DNA from: JAJFUV01 sp964561215
GTDB lineage: Bacteria > Acidobacteriota > Terriglobia > Bryobacterales > Bryobacteraceae
DNA: 64,000 nt
Assembly (NCBI GenBank): GCA_964561215.1
Contig: CAZLOS010000011.1
Coordinates: 1-64,000 of the forward strand
Direction of reading: 5' to 3'
Part shown: positions 43,535 to 52,104 of the stretch, piece by piece
Numbering within the stretch: the stretch's first letter is position 1
How the letters are laid out: every line of letters starts with the position of its first letter
Made by a program: the position numbers and the translations under genes
The notes under the pieces: model-generated
What the model saw: only the letters and a program-made list of their open reading frames with translations
What the model was told of the DNA's origin: nothing
The model's database searches: none

Positions 43535-44353
43535 ATGCGATACGGTCTGATAGCCGGCAACGGACGATTTCCCATCCTGGCGCTCGAATCCGCGCGAGCC
43601 CTGGGCCACGAAGTGGTCGTCATCGCCATCAAGGAAGAAGCCAGCGTCGAGGTTGAGCCGCTGGCCGCGCGCTGCTACTGGATCTCGCTCGGCCAGCTGA
43701 GCCGCCTCATCGAAATCCTCAAGGACGAGGGTATCCACGAAGTGACCATGGCGGGCCAGGTCAGGCACGCGCAGATCTTCTCGTCGATCCGTCCGGACTG
43801 GCGGCTTATGAAATTGCTTGCCTCGCTGGCCCGGAAGAACACGGACTCGCTTATCGGCGCCGTCGTAAAAGTGCTGGCCGACGAGGGTATTTCGGTCATG
43901 GACTCGACGGCGCTGCTCAGACCGTTGCTGGCCGGCGAGGGCGTGCTGGCCAGACGCAAACCATCGAGCGACGAGCTTGCCGATATCGGCTACGGCCGCA
44001 AGATCGCCAACGCCCTGGCCGGCTTCGACATCGGGCAAAGCGTGGTGGTGGCCGACCACGCCTGCGTGGCGCTGGAGGCCATGGAAGGCACGGACGCCAC
44101 GCTGCGGCGCGCGGCCTCGCTCGCCAACGGCAAGCCCCTGCGGCTCATCAAGGTGTCGCGGCGACGGCGGCACATGTTGTTCGACGTGCCGGTGGTGGGC
44201 CCGGCGACCATCGACGTCATGAAGGAAACCGGTGCCACCGTGGTAGCCGTGGACGCGGGCCGCACCCTCATGCTGGACCGCGAAGAGATGATCGAGAAGG
44301 CGTGCGAAGCCCAGGTGGCCGTGGTGGGCTGCGCTCCCGAGGAGGCGAATTGA
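43535..44353 (+). CDS. lpxI: UDP-2,3-diacylglucosamine pyrophosphatase LpxI
   Basis: Hydrolyses UDP-2,3-diacylglucosamine to lipid X, the step done by LpxH in E. coli. 272 residues from ATG 43535; a GTG at 43508 would add nine residues. Family features (DUF1009): MRYGLIAGNGRFPILALESA, EVTMAGQVRHAQIF, ADHACVALEAMEGTDATLRR and GPATIDVMKETGATVVAVDAG with the catalytic acidic site. Follows lpxA by 36 bases. Confidence 0.92.
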   Translation: MRYGLIAGNGRFPILALESARALGHEVVVIAIKEEASVEVEPLAARCYWISLGQLSRLIEILKDEGIHEVTMAGQVRHAQIFSSIRPDWRLMKLLASLARKNTDSLIGAVVKVLADEGISVMDSTALLRPLLAGEGVLARRKPSSDELADIGYGRKIANALAGFDIGQSVVVADHACVALEAMEGTDATLRRAASLANGKPLRLIKVSRRRRHMLFDVPVVGPATIDVMKETGATVVAVDAGRTLMLDREEMIEKACEAQVAVVGCAPEEAN

Positions 44354-45321
44354 GCAAGATACGGATGGCTGTAGTAGGCGCCGGCCAATTCGGGCGCCGT
44401 CACATGCGCGTGATACGCGAGTGCGGCCGCGCCGAGCTCGTCGCCGCCGTGGACGCCAATGAAGCGAACGCCGAACAGGCCGCGGCGGAATTCGGGTGCG
44501 GCCACGCGACGAGCGTCGCGGAGCTTGCCGGGAAGATCGACGCCGCCATCGTGGCTGTGCCCACCACCGCGCACGCGGAGGTGGGTTGCGCGCTGATGGA
44601 AGCCGGCGTGGATGTGCTGGTCGAAAAGCCCATCGCGCCGGACCTGGCTTCCGCACAGCGGCTCGTTGACGCAGCGGCTAAACATGGGCGCATTCTCCAG
44701 GTCGGCCACCTCGAAAGATTCAATCCGGCCATCGCGGCGCTGGCCGCAATCAGCAAGCTGCCGCTTTTCTTCGAGATACACCGCCTGAGCGTGTTCACGC
44801 CGCGCAGCCTCGACGTGGACGTCGTTCTCGACCTGATGATCCACGACCTGGACATCGTGCTGGCCCTGGTAGGGCAGGCGCCCACGGAGATACAAGCGGC
44901 AGGCATCTCGATCCTTTCGCGCAAGGTGGACATCGCCAACGTGCGGCTGGCCTTCGCGAACGGTTGCATCGCCAATCTCACCGCCAGCCGCGTATCCACC
45001 GAGCGAGTGCGCAAGCTGCGCCTCTTCCAGCCGCGGGAGTACATCTCGGTGGACTACACACGGCAGGAAATCCACGTGCTGAAGGTGGGCGAGGACCATC
45101 AGATCCATCTCCAACCGCTTACGGTGGAGACGAAAGAACCGCTCCGGCTGGAACTGGAGAGCTTCCTCGACTCGGTGGAAACCCGCACGCGGCCGCGCGT
45201 GGCGGGCGAGGACGCTATGCGGGCCCTGGAGGTCGCGCTCGGCATTCTTGGTAAAATTGAAGAGCACACCCGGCTGGTCGCGCAAAGCGTTGCTGCGTAT
45301 CGCGCCTCACATGGCGCATAG
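44350..45321 (+). CDS. Gfo/Idh/MocA oxidoreductase in the lipid A block, GnnA candidate
   Basis: 323 residues, cytoplasmic (no leader). Rossmann motif AVVGAGQFGRRHM, then DANEANAEQAAAEFG, VEKPIAPDLASAQRL with the EKP signature, and DLMIHDLDI with the usual catalytic histidine. The start is TTG at 44350, overlapping the lpxI stop (TTGA), with a strong GAGGAGG 5 bases upstream. Its place after lpxA-lpxI recalls gnnA of Acidithiobacillus, which lies between lpxA and lpxB and oxidises UDP-GlcNAc for GlcNAc3N lipid A. No GnnB aminotransferase is seen here, so this is only a hypothesis. Confidence 0.82.
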   Translation: MSKIRMAVVGAGQFGRRHMRVIRECGRAELVAAVDANEANAEQAAAEFGCGHATSVAELAGKIDAAIVAVPTTAHAEVGCALMEAGVDVLVEKPIAPDLASAQRLVDAAAKHGRILQVGHLERFNPAIAALAAISKLPLFFEIHRLSVFTPRSLDVDVVLDLMIHDLDIVLALVGQAPTEIQAAGISILSRKVDIANVRLAFANGCIANLTASRVSTERVRKLRLFQPREYISVDYTRQEIHVLKVGEDHQIHLQPLTVETKEPLRLELESFLDSVETRTRPRVAGEDAMRALEVALGILGKIEEHTRLVAQSVAAYRASHGA

Positions 45322-45372
45322 CCCGCGCCGGGCAACCTCGGCACTCCGCCGAGCGTCCTGACTAGATGGCCC

Positions 45373-46422
45373 ATGAATACGCCCGTCCAGACCGAGCAGG
45401 CTGAGACCACGGCGCCCCCACTGTTGTTTCAATACGAGAAGCCGCGGGACCGGGCCAGCATCCTGCGCGCCGGGGTGGGTTCCATTGGCCTGCATGTCCT
45501 CGTCCTGGCGGCGCTCACCCTGCTGCCGGCGGGATCCGCTCTCCACCACCTTCCGGCCCGGGAACTGGCGCAGCGCATCACCCCGCTCATCGCGCCGCCG
45601 AGCGAACTTACCCAGACCGCGCAGAACCGGGGTCGCATCAGCAAGGAGCTCGATTTGCAGGGCTTGCTGCCGCGGCCGCGCATCACGGTGCCTCCGGGGA
45701 TCGTCTCGACCACGCGTCCGGCCGCCTCCGCACCCGGCCTCATTGCGCCGCCGTCATTGCCGGAGCCGCCCAGGATGGAGGCAGCGGCGCAAGTGCCGCA
45801 GGGACCGCCCCTGGGTGCGCCCAATATGCCGGTGCCGCAGATCCAGCCCGTCGAAAAGCCGAAGTTGGCTTTCGAAAAGCCGGGCGCCACCACCGGAGCG
45901 CGGCAGGCGCCGTCGGGCAGCCTGGCACACACCCCCGGCATAGCCGCTCCCAATCAGTCCGTGCAAGAGGCGGGGCGCGTCGCGGCCAGGGGGCGGGGCG
46001 GCGGCGGTCTGACGATCGGCGACATCGGAGAAGGCATGGGCGGTTTGGGTGAAGGACTGAATCTGCCGCCTTCGCCGGGCCGCAACGCGAGTTCACTCGA
46101 ACTGCTCAGCGATCCGATGGGTATCGACCTGCGGCCGTACCTGGTGCATGTGCTCTCGGCCGTGCGTCACAACTGGATGGCAGTGATGCCGGAAAGCGTG
46201 CGCTACGGACGGCGAGGCAGGGTGGTCATCCAATTCGCCATCGCCAAGGACGGCGGCGTGCCCAAGCTTGTGATCGTGATGCCGTCGGGAACCGACGCTC
46301 TGGACCGCGCCGCGGTGGCGGGCATCAGCGCCTCCAACCCGTTCCCGCCGCTGCCCGCCGAATATCGCGGCAACCAGCTTCGCCTGCAGCTCAATTTCAG
46401 TTACAACCTGCGCGGCCAGTAA
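45373..46422 (+). CDS. TonB-like energy transducer
   Basis: 349 residues: cytoplasmic N-terminus of about 35 residues, one transmembrane helix (GSIGLHVLVLAALTLLPAG), a proline-rich periplasmic linker (about 75-240) with a glycine-rich GRGGGGLTIGDIGEGMGGLG stretch, and a C-terminal TonB domain (about 255-349; VRYGRRGRVVIQFAIAKDGG, FPPLPAEYRGNQLRLQLNFSY). Probably transmits proton motive force to outer-membrane receptors. It lies 51 bases after the oxidoreductase; a hairpin CTCGGC/GCCGAG (45337-45353) between them has no T-run. Confidence 0.85.
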   Translation: MNTPVQTEQAETTAPPLLFQYEKPRDRASILRAGVGSIGLHVLVLAALTLLPAGSALHHLPARELAQRITPLIAPPSELTQTAQNRGRISKELDLQGLLPRPRITVPPGIVSTTRPAASAPGLIAPPSLPEPPRMEAAAQVPQGPPLGAPNMPVPQIQPVEKPKLAFEKPGATTGARQAPSGSLAHTPGIAAPNQSVQEAGRVAARGRGGGGLTIGDIGEGMGGLGEGLNLPPSPGRNASSLELLSDPMGIDLRPYLVHVLSAVRHNWMAVMPESVRYGRRGRVVIQFAIAKDGGVPKLVIVMPSGTDALDRAAVAGISASNPFPPLPAEYRGNQLRLQLNFSYNLRGQ

Positions 46423-46461
46423 GTGCGGCACCTGCCCGCCGTGCGACAATTGAATTCTCCG

Positions 46462-46617
46462 ATGCCGATCCGCTTCTATGCCGCCATGTCCTCTTACGCG
46501 ATCCTCGCGCTGGCGGCCGGTCTCACGCTGGACGGCCAGTTTCGCATCGCGGTCTGGATTCTGCTGGCGGCCTTTGGCCTCAAGACGTACCTGGCCGTGC
46601 TGAAGCAGCGGCCCTAG
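46462..46617 (+). CDS. Small two-helix membrane protein
   Basis: 51 residues from ATG 46462: two predicted membrane helices (AAMSSYAILALAAGLTL and FRIAVWILLAAFGLKTYLAVL) with a short loop. A GTG at 46423 would add 13 residues. No function is recognised; it directly follows the TonB-like gene and may be a late member of that transcript. Confidence 0.5.
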   Translation: MPIRFYAAMSSYAILALAAGLTLDGQFRIAVWILLAAFGLKTYLAVLKQRP

Positions 46618-46640
46618 CCCGTGGTAGTAAGGTTGTTTTC

Positions 46641-46678
46641 CGGCTGCTATTCCTCTCAAGGTTCCTCGATAACAGCCG
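46641..46678 (+). other. Hairpin in the region ahead of the sigma factor gene
   Basis: CGGCTGCTAT (46641-46650) and ATAACAGCCG (46669-46678) form a 10-base stem with one mismatch and an 18-base loop. The 195-base spacer 46618-46812 otherwise holds nothing recognisable. It may end the preceding transcript or shape the sigma-factor leader. Confidence 0.35.
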
Positions 46679-46812
46679 ATTAGTACTCAGCGAGCGACGA
46701 GCAGGGTTGGACCGAGTTTCATTCTGAAACATCCGTTGCAACCTAGAACTAGACCGGGCGAGAGTACTGTTCCGAACTGAGACTCATCCGGACGCGCTCA
46801 AGGAGTGCCCGG

Positions 46813-47787
46813 ATGCCTCGCTACCATTCTCCAGAGCAATTAACTCTTTTAGATCAACTAGATAGCCCCTCCCTGGACGATTCCAGATCTGGTTCTCCTT
46901 CACCCCAAACGGGTGTAGCCGGCACCCGCGCGCAACTTGGCGCGACGCGTGCACTTCCCTGTACACCGGCCGCGAAGGCCCGGCGACGTCCGCGAGCCGG
47001 ACGAAAAGGGAAGGGAGAACGAGATCCGATGCCAACAAGAACCACAGCCGCCCAGAAGACGAAAGGCGCGACGGGCAAGCGGGATCGCGTGGTGTTGGAA
47101 CACCTGCCGCTGGTGAAGGCCATCGCGGTGCGGGTCCACGAGAACCTGCCTGTTCACGTCGACCTCGACGATCTGGTGCACGCGGGCATCCTGGGTCTGT
47201 TCGACGCCGCCACCAAGTACAATCCGGACAAGCAGGTGGCGTTTTCGAGCTATGCGAAGCATCGGATCAAGGGCGCCATTCTCGACAGCCTGCGGCAGCT
47301 CGACTGGGCCTCGCGCGACCTGCGCCGCCGCCACAAGCAGGTAGAGACTGCCACGCGCGACCTCGCCGCATCGCTGCAACGGACCCCCACCGAGACCGAA
47401 ATCGCCGCCAAGATGGGCGTCGAGGTGGAACGCTGGCGGCAAATGGCGCTCGATCTCCGCAACGTGGGCCTGGTATCCGCCTCCACGCGGGCAGCCGAGC
47501 AGGAGGACCTTCCCGCACCCGATTTTCCCAGCAAACCCGAAACGCAACCCGACAACATGTGCGCGCGGCGTCAGCTGCATGAGCTTCTCCAGGGAGCCAT
47601 GACGCGGCTGCCGGAGCGGTATCAGAAAGTGGTGGTGCTCTACTACACCAACGAGATGACCATGAAGGAGATTGGAGGCATCATGGGCATCAACGAAAGC
47701 CGCGTCTCGCAGATCCACAAAGCGGCCCTGGAGAAGATGGCCACGGCGCTCGAAGAAGCGGGGATAGACTCGATCCGGGCGTTCTAG
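46813..47787 (+). CDS. Alternative sigma factor of the FliA/WhiG type
   Basis: 324 residues. The first 85 are a low-complexity, basic extension; region 2 begins HLPLVKAIAVRVHENLPVHV and DDLVHAGILGLFDAATKYNP, and continues SYAKHRIKGAILDSLRQLDW, the FliA/WhiG form of 2.3-2.4; region 3 covers RDLRRRHKQVETATRDLA; region 4 is LPERYQKVVVLYYTNEMTMKEI and INESRVSQIHKAAL. AAGGAG precedes the ATG at 46813, which supports the long form, though ATG 47029 would give a standard length. No flagellar or FlgM gene is in the window, so its regulon is open. Four GT2 genes lie downstream on the other strand. Confidence 0.87.
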   Translation: MPRYHSPEQLTLLDQLDSPSLDDSRSGSPSPQTGVAGTRAQLGATRALPCTPAAKARRRPRAGRKGKGERDPMPTRTTAAQKTKGATGKRDRVVLEHLPLVKAIAVRVHENLPVHVDLDDLVHAGILGLFDAATKYNPDKQVAFSSYAKHRIKGAILDSLRQLDWASRDLRRRHKQVETATRDLAASLQRTPTETEIAAKMGVEVERWRQMALDLRNVGLVSASTRAAEQEDLPAPDFPSKPETQPDNMCARRQLHELLQGAMTRLPERYQKVVVLYYTNEMTMKEIGGIMGINESRVSQIHKAALEKMATALEEAGIDSIRAF

Positions 47788-47795
47788 CAGCGAGG

Positions 47796-48845
47796 CTAGC
47801 CGCGGGCCACGCGGGTGCGCGCCACGGTTTTCGCCGTAGGCTTTGGGGCGGGAATGCTCACCGGGTGGTAACGGAACCAACTGGCGATGTAACGGTCGTC
47901 CGCCTTGCGGCGCTTCATGATCTCCCCGCGCTTGTCGAGCACTCGGCGCCAATTGCAGGCCAGGTACCAGAACGCCTTCAAGGAGCTGTGCTCCCAGGCC
48001 AGGCAGTAGATCACCACCAGCAAATCCCGCAGCGTGATGGAAAACCAGTTGCGGCGGTATAGATCCGGCGTAATGTTCTTCATGCGCATCAGGAAGCGGT
48101 TCTTCACCGAGTGCATGTTGATGACAGCCGGCAGCGCGCGGCGGTTGCCGGGCAGGGCGCTGCGAACGTGGTAGCCACGCGCCAGGGGTGTGTAGATGCA
48201 CTTCCAGCCGAATAGCTGCGCTCGCCAGGCCACGTCCGCATCTTCGCGGTACACAAAGAAATCCGTATCGAAGAACTCGCCGTCTATGGAGACGTCCTCG
48301 ATCATTTCGCGCCGGTAAAGGGCGGCGGCGGCCGAGGCCCCGAAAACGTACTCGTGCTTGAGGAAATGGCCGTTATCCACTTCCTGGCTGCCACGATCCA
48401 GGTGGCGGAGCATGGGCGTGAAGTAGATGCCGGTGGAATCGACCAGTGGTTTATCGGGGAGGTCGAAAGTGGCGGTCATGGTCAGCAGCTTGCCGCAGAC
48501 GGTGCCAACCTTAGGACTGATGCTGCCGGCTTCGACCAGCGCCTGGATGAAGCCGGGAAGCAGCAGCAGATCCGGATTCAGCGCCAAAACCCAATCGCCG
48601 CCGGACATGCGGATGGCCTGGTTCTGGGCGGCGGCGAACCCGAAGTTCTCGCTGTTGTAAATGATCTGGCAACGGTCCTCGAACTGCTCGAGAATATCCG
48701 AGGTACCGTCGGTGGAGGCGTTGTCGACTACGATGATCTCTTTGGCGGGATACTTCTGGGCGAGCACGCTTTCAAGGCAGCGCTTGATGAACCGCCCGCT
48801 GTTGTAGGTGACGATGGTGACCGAGACGAGTTCGTTAGCTGCCAT
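47796..48845 (-). CDS. GT2 family glycosyltransferase (rhamnosyltransferase-like)
   Basis: 349 residues, GT-A fold: VSVTIVTYNSGRFIKRCLES, VDNASTDGTSDIL, NFGFAAAQNQAIRMSGGDW, LALNPDLLL (metal-binding site) and YREDADVAWRAQLFGWKCIY. Resembles WcaA/RfbF-type rhamnosyltransferases. A C-terminal extension (about 270-349) may tether to the membrane (ISTLRDLLVVIYCLAWEHSS region). It is the most downstream of four minus-strand GT2 genes, separated from the next by 38 bases. Confidence 0.88.
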   Translation of the reverse strand: MAANELVSVTIVTYNSGRFIKRCLESVLAQKYPAKEIIVVDNASTDGTSDILEQFEDRCQIIYNSENFGFAAAQNQAIRMSGGDWVLALNPDLLLLPGFIQALVEAGSISPKVGTVCGKLLTMTATFDLPDKPLVDSTGIYFTPMLRHLDRGSQEVDNGHFLKHEYVFGASAAAALYRREMIEDVSIDGEFFDTDFFVYREDADVAWRAQLFGWKCIYTPLARGYHVRSALPGNRRALPAVINMHSVKNRFLMRMKNITPDLYRRNWFSITLRDLLVVIYCLAWEHSSLKAFWYLACNWRRVLDKRGEIMKRRKADDRYIASWFRYHPVSIPAPKPTAKTVARTRVARG

Positions 48846-48883
48846 TCACAAACACTCGCACACTGGAGTTTGGTTCCACCCTC

Positions 48884-49831
48884 TCACAGCGCCGGAACCG
48901 GTTCTCCATTCTTGCGGTTCTCCGCGCCTGCCAGTACGCGTCCAACCGACAACTTCAACAAGTCGCCACAAACCGATACCGGTCGTAGGCTCCGCTCCGC
49001 CAGCATCCCCGCTACTGTACGCGGAATAACACTCAGAGCCGTCGCGGTTCCCACCCCCCGGGTGGCCGTCCCCGAAAGGTGCTTTGCCGCATACCTCAGT
49101 AAGTTAGCATACCAATAAATCTGCCTCTGTTCCCACCTTAGGAGTTTCGCCGCATAGCCGCCGCGGTGCCTGGCGACGGCATCCGGCACGTAAAGCAGCC
49201 TATAACCGCGGTCCCGGGCGCGCTTTGCGTAGTCCACATCCTCGAACCAGAGCGGATAAAATTCTTCGGCGAATCCCCCCAAAGATGCCCAAACATCGCG
49301 GCGAAGCATGAGAAGCGCGCCTGCCGGCTGATCCACTTCCGCCGCCCGCTCGGGGTCGAAATCCAGATCGCGATAGCGGCGATTCACGGGATTCGCCGGC
49401 AGCAACCGGTTCAATCCGAGCACCTCGAATGCGAGCGTCCACCCGGTGGGGAAGCGCCTGACCAGGAAACCGGTCTGCGGTGCCCCGCTCTCATCGAGCA
49501 ACCTTCCACCGGCCGCCGCGACGTTCGGATCGCGGCAGGCTGCCACTAACGCGTCGAGCGGTGTTTCGAGCACGGCATCGGGATTCAACAGCAACACAAA
49601 CGGGCGATCGAGCGACCGTATGCCCTGGTTGACCGCAGCCGCAAAGCCCCGGTTCTCGCGGTTGGCGATCAGGCGGACCGGGGGCCTGGCGCGCACAACG
49701 TCGCGGGTCGAGTCGGTGGAGGCGTTGTCCACCACCACCACATCGCCGGAAAAACGCAGAGCGGCGTCCAGGCAGGCGCCGATTTCGGCTTCCGCGTTCC
49801 AGGCGACGATGACGATTCCCGTTTCGCTCAT
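48884..49831 (-). CDS. GT2 family glycosyltransferase
   Basis: 315 residues from ATG 49831, which overlaps the stop of the upstream GT2 gene (ATGA). Motifs GIVIVAWNAEAEIGACLDAA, VDNASTDSTRDVV, NRGFAAAVNQGIRSL, LLLNPDAVL and WFEDVDYAKRARDRGYRLLY are those of the rhamnosyltransferase-like GT2 group. The open frame extends much further upstream but within the other gene. Nucleotide-sugar and acceptor unknown. Confidence 0.87.
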   Translation of the reverse strand: MSETGIVIVAWNAEAEIGACLDAALRFSGDVVVVDNASTDSTRDVVRARPPVRLIANRENRGFAAAVNQGIRSLDRPFVLLLNPDAVLETPLDALVAACRDPNVAAAGGRLLDESGAPQTGFLVRRFPTGWTLAFEVLGLNRLLPANPVNRRYRDLDFDPERAAEVDQPAGALLMLRRDVWASLGGFAEEFYPLWFEDVDYAKRARDRGYRLLYVPDAVARHRGGYAAKLLRWEQRQIYWYANLLRYAAKHLSGTATRGVGTATALSVIPRTVAGMLAERSLRPVSVCGDLLKLSVGRVLAGAENRKNGEPVPAL

Positions 49832-50808
49832 GTCAGCGCGAAGTACATCCTCCAATACCAATCCTGCCCGACGGCCTTCTGCAGTTCCCGAATCTCGCTT
49901 TCGCTGGCCCCCAGAACCTCGTCGATCCGCGGATGGTCCTCGCGGCCCCGCACCGCCGCGGATAAGCGCAATCCCTCGCGCTTGCCCGCGAGCCAGGCGC
50001 ACGCACCACGGTGCCGCAGCGCCACCAGGCCCCACAACAACTGTCCGGCGATCGCGGGCCAGCCATACCGGCGCAGCCACTTCCGCGGATAGTGCTTGGC
50101 GGCCAGCAGGACCTGATTCCGCGAAATCAGTCTCACTTTTTCCGGATGCCAGGCGCCCAGCGTCGCGCTGCCGCGGTGGCTGGCGATGGCCGAAGGCTCG
50201 TAGACGCCCTGGAATCCTCCCAGAGCGCAACGCAGCCCGAACTCCACGTCTTCGAGATAGGATTCGAAGCGCTCGTCCAGTCCTCCGGTCATCTCAAACA
50301 GCTCCCGGCGGACCAACGCGGCGGTCAATGGCGCGAAGCGGATCTTCCGTCTCCGGTTCCAGACCGGACCGTCGGCCCGGGCATCGCCGCAACGCCAGGC
50401 GCAACCGCTGCGCGCCACCGCATCGAAGCTGCCATCGAGCAGGTCCGGGCGCTCGGCTTTCACGAGCTTGCCGGAGGCGAACCACGCGTCCGGTTCCGAC
50501 GCGGCGTCCAGCAGCTTCTCGATCCAGCGCGGCTGCGGTTCGACGTCGTTGTTCAGCACCGCGACCCAATCGGTGCGGCACAAGGCTACCCCGTGGTTGA
50601 CGGCGGCGGCAAATCCCCGGTTGCGCTCCATGCGGACCACCCGCGCGCCGGCGCGCTGGGCTACCTCGACGGAGCCGTCGCTGCTGGCGTTGTCCACCAC
50701 CAGCACTTCCGATGGCGAAACAGTCTGCGCCGCAAGCGAACGGAGCGCAGCGGCAAGTAGGTCCTGCCGGTTCCAGTTCGGAATGATTGCGGTCACGGCC
50801 ATCGACAC
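49828..50808 (-). CDS. GT2 family glycosyltransferase
   Basis: 326 residues. TAIIPNWNRQDLLAAALRSL, VDNASSDGSVEVA, NRGFAAAVNHGVALC, AVLNNDVEPQP (metal site) and SYLEDVEFGLRCALGGF. The close match in layout to the next gene downstream suggests an old duplication. Start GTG 50808 or ATG 50802. Together with the overlapping partner it likely builds part of a surface glycan. Confidence 0.87.
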   Translation of the reverse strand: MSMAVTAIIPNWNRQDLLAAALRSLAAQTVSPSEVLVVDNASSDGSVEVAQRAGARVVRMERNRGFAAAVNHGVALCRTDWVAVLNNDVEPQPRWIEKLLDAASEPDAWFASGKLVKAERPDLLDGSFDAVARSGCAWRCGDARADGPVWNRRRKIRFAPLTAALVRRELFEMTGGLDERFESYLEDVEFGLRCALGGFQGVYEPSAIASHRGSATLGAWHPEKVRLISRNQVLLAAKHYPRKWLRRYGWPAIAGQLLWGLVALRHRGACAWLAGKREGLRLSAAVRGREDHPRIDEVLGASESEIRELQKAVGQDWYWRMYFALT

Positions 50809-50880
50809 AGAGTCAATCCTTACGCGTGAATGGACGGGGAATACGAAACAGCAGGCGGGTACGTAAATTCGATCTTATCA

Positions 50881-51564
50881 CTAACGGCGCTTGCGCGCAA
50901 AACGTTTTCTGGCCAGGAAGAACAAATTGTGGAAGCCGTCGCGCCACGGATTGAGCTTGATTTCGCCCAAGCGCGATGAATACTGGATGGAGATCTCGCG
51001 GAAACGCACGCGCGGGTTCTTGAGCGCCTCGATCTTGATCTCCTCGCTGAAGGCCATGCCGTCGCTGGTGAGGTCCATCCTGTCCAGGATGGAACGGCGG
51101 ACCACCCACATGCCGGACTGCGAGTCGCGCACCCAGCGCAGGTAGAGGATCGACATCGCCAGCGACAGCACCAGGTTGCCGAACTTGTGCTTGAAGCTCA
51201 TGGCCTGGCGGTCCCGGACGGGGAATCGCGACGCGTTCAGGAAATCCGCCTCCAGGTGCAGGAAGGCTTCGAGCAGGTAGGAAATGGCATCCACCGGATA
51301 GCTGTGGTCGCCGTCGAGCGTGATGACGACATCGCCGGTAGCCTGGGCGAAGCCCCGCTTGTATGCCCGCCCATAGCCTCGCACCTCCTCCCGGATCACC
51401 TTGGCGCCCAGGCTGGCGGCCACTTTCGAGGTGTTGTCGGTGGAGCCGTTGTCGACGACAATCACCTCGTCGATGAAGGCCGGCATGGGGCGCAAAACCT
51501 GTTCGATGCCCTGCTCTTCGTTCAGGCACGGAATGATGACGGTGATCTTGAGGCCCTTATACAT
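50881..51564 (-). CDS. GT2 glycosyltransferase, DPM/DolP-mannose-synthase-like
   Basis: 227 residues. ITVIIPCLNEEQGIEQVL, VDNGSTDNTSKVA, GYGRAYKRGFAQATGDVVIT and LDGDHSYP (DxD) fit the polyprenyl-phosphate glycosyltransferase group; SRFPVRDRQAMSF and DSQSGMWVVRRSIL are typical of family members that load a lipid carrier. The protein lacks C-terminal membrane helices. It starts the four-gene GT run and is divergent from the gene at 51585. Confidence 0.88.
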   Translation of the reverse strand: MYKGLKITVIIPCLNEEQGIEQVLRPMPAFIDEVIVVDNGSTDNTSKVAASLGAKVIREEVRGYGRAYKRGFAQATGDVVITLDGDHSYPVDAISYLLEAFLHLEADFLNASRFPVRDRQAMSFKHKFGNLVLSLAMSILYLRWVRDSQSGMWVVRRSILDRMDLTSDGMAFSEEIKIEALKNPRVRFREISIQYSSRLGEIKLNPWRDGFHNLFFLARKRFARKRR

Positions 51565-51584
51565 GCAGTATGATGGTGGGTGTC

Positions 51585-52088
51585 ATGAAGTGGATCGCCT
51601 TATTATTATGCAGCTTCCCGGCGCTGGCCGGCTTGACGGACGTCAAATCGGTCTATCTGCTGCCCATGACGCACGGGATGGATCAATACCTGGCGAACCA
51701 TCTGGTCAAGGCCGGCGTTTACCAGGTCGTGACGGATCCCAAGCGCGCGGACGCGGTCTTCACCGACCGTCTGGGCGAGGCGCTGGAGACGCAACTGAAG
51801 GGATTCTACCCGGAGCCGAAGCCCGAGGAAGAAAAGAAGGACGAGGCGACAGATTCAAATTCGAGTCCGGCTTCGAAGGGCGTTGCCGCCTACGCGGGAG
51901 CGCCGCCCCGGGTCAGCTCTTTCAGCGCAAGCAAAGGGAACCTGTTCCTCGTCGATGTGAAGTCGCGCGCCGTGCTCTGGTCCATACACGCGCGCCCCAA
52001 GCACAACACGCCTACCCAACTCGACAAGACCGCGGGACACGTGGTGAACGCTTTGAACGAAGCGCTTCACCCCAAGCCCAAGAAATAA
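51585..52088 (+). CDS. Small exported protein of unknown function
   Basis: About 167 residues. A signal peptide (MKWIALLLCSFPALAG) precedes VKSVYLLPMTHGMDQYLANHL, then an acidic lysine-rich linker (EPKPEEEKKDEATDS) and a C-terminal part with FLVDVKSRAVLWSIHARPK. It recalls small conserved acidobacterial proteins and lipoproteins with a DUF799-like N-terminus, but I cannot name a family firmly. An ATG at 51570 would add five residues. TATGAT (51569-51574) sits 10 bases before ATG 51585. Confidence 0.6.
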   Translation: MKWIALLLCSFPALAGLTDVKSVYLLPMTHGMDQYLANHLVKAGVYQVVTDPKRADAVFTDRLGEALETQLKGFYPEPKPEEEKKDEATDSNSSPASKGVAAYAGAPPRVSSFSASKGNLFLVDVKSRAVLWSIHARPKHNTPTQLDKTAGHVVNALNEALHPKPKK

Positions 52089-52104
52089 GCCCGCCGCGTC
52101 TGGA

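Noticed and set aside
45337..45353. Hairpin CTCGGC/GCCGAG as a terminator after the Gfo/Idh gene
   Set aside because: Only six base pairs and no T-run follows; not enough to call a terminator.
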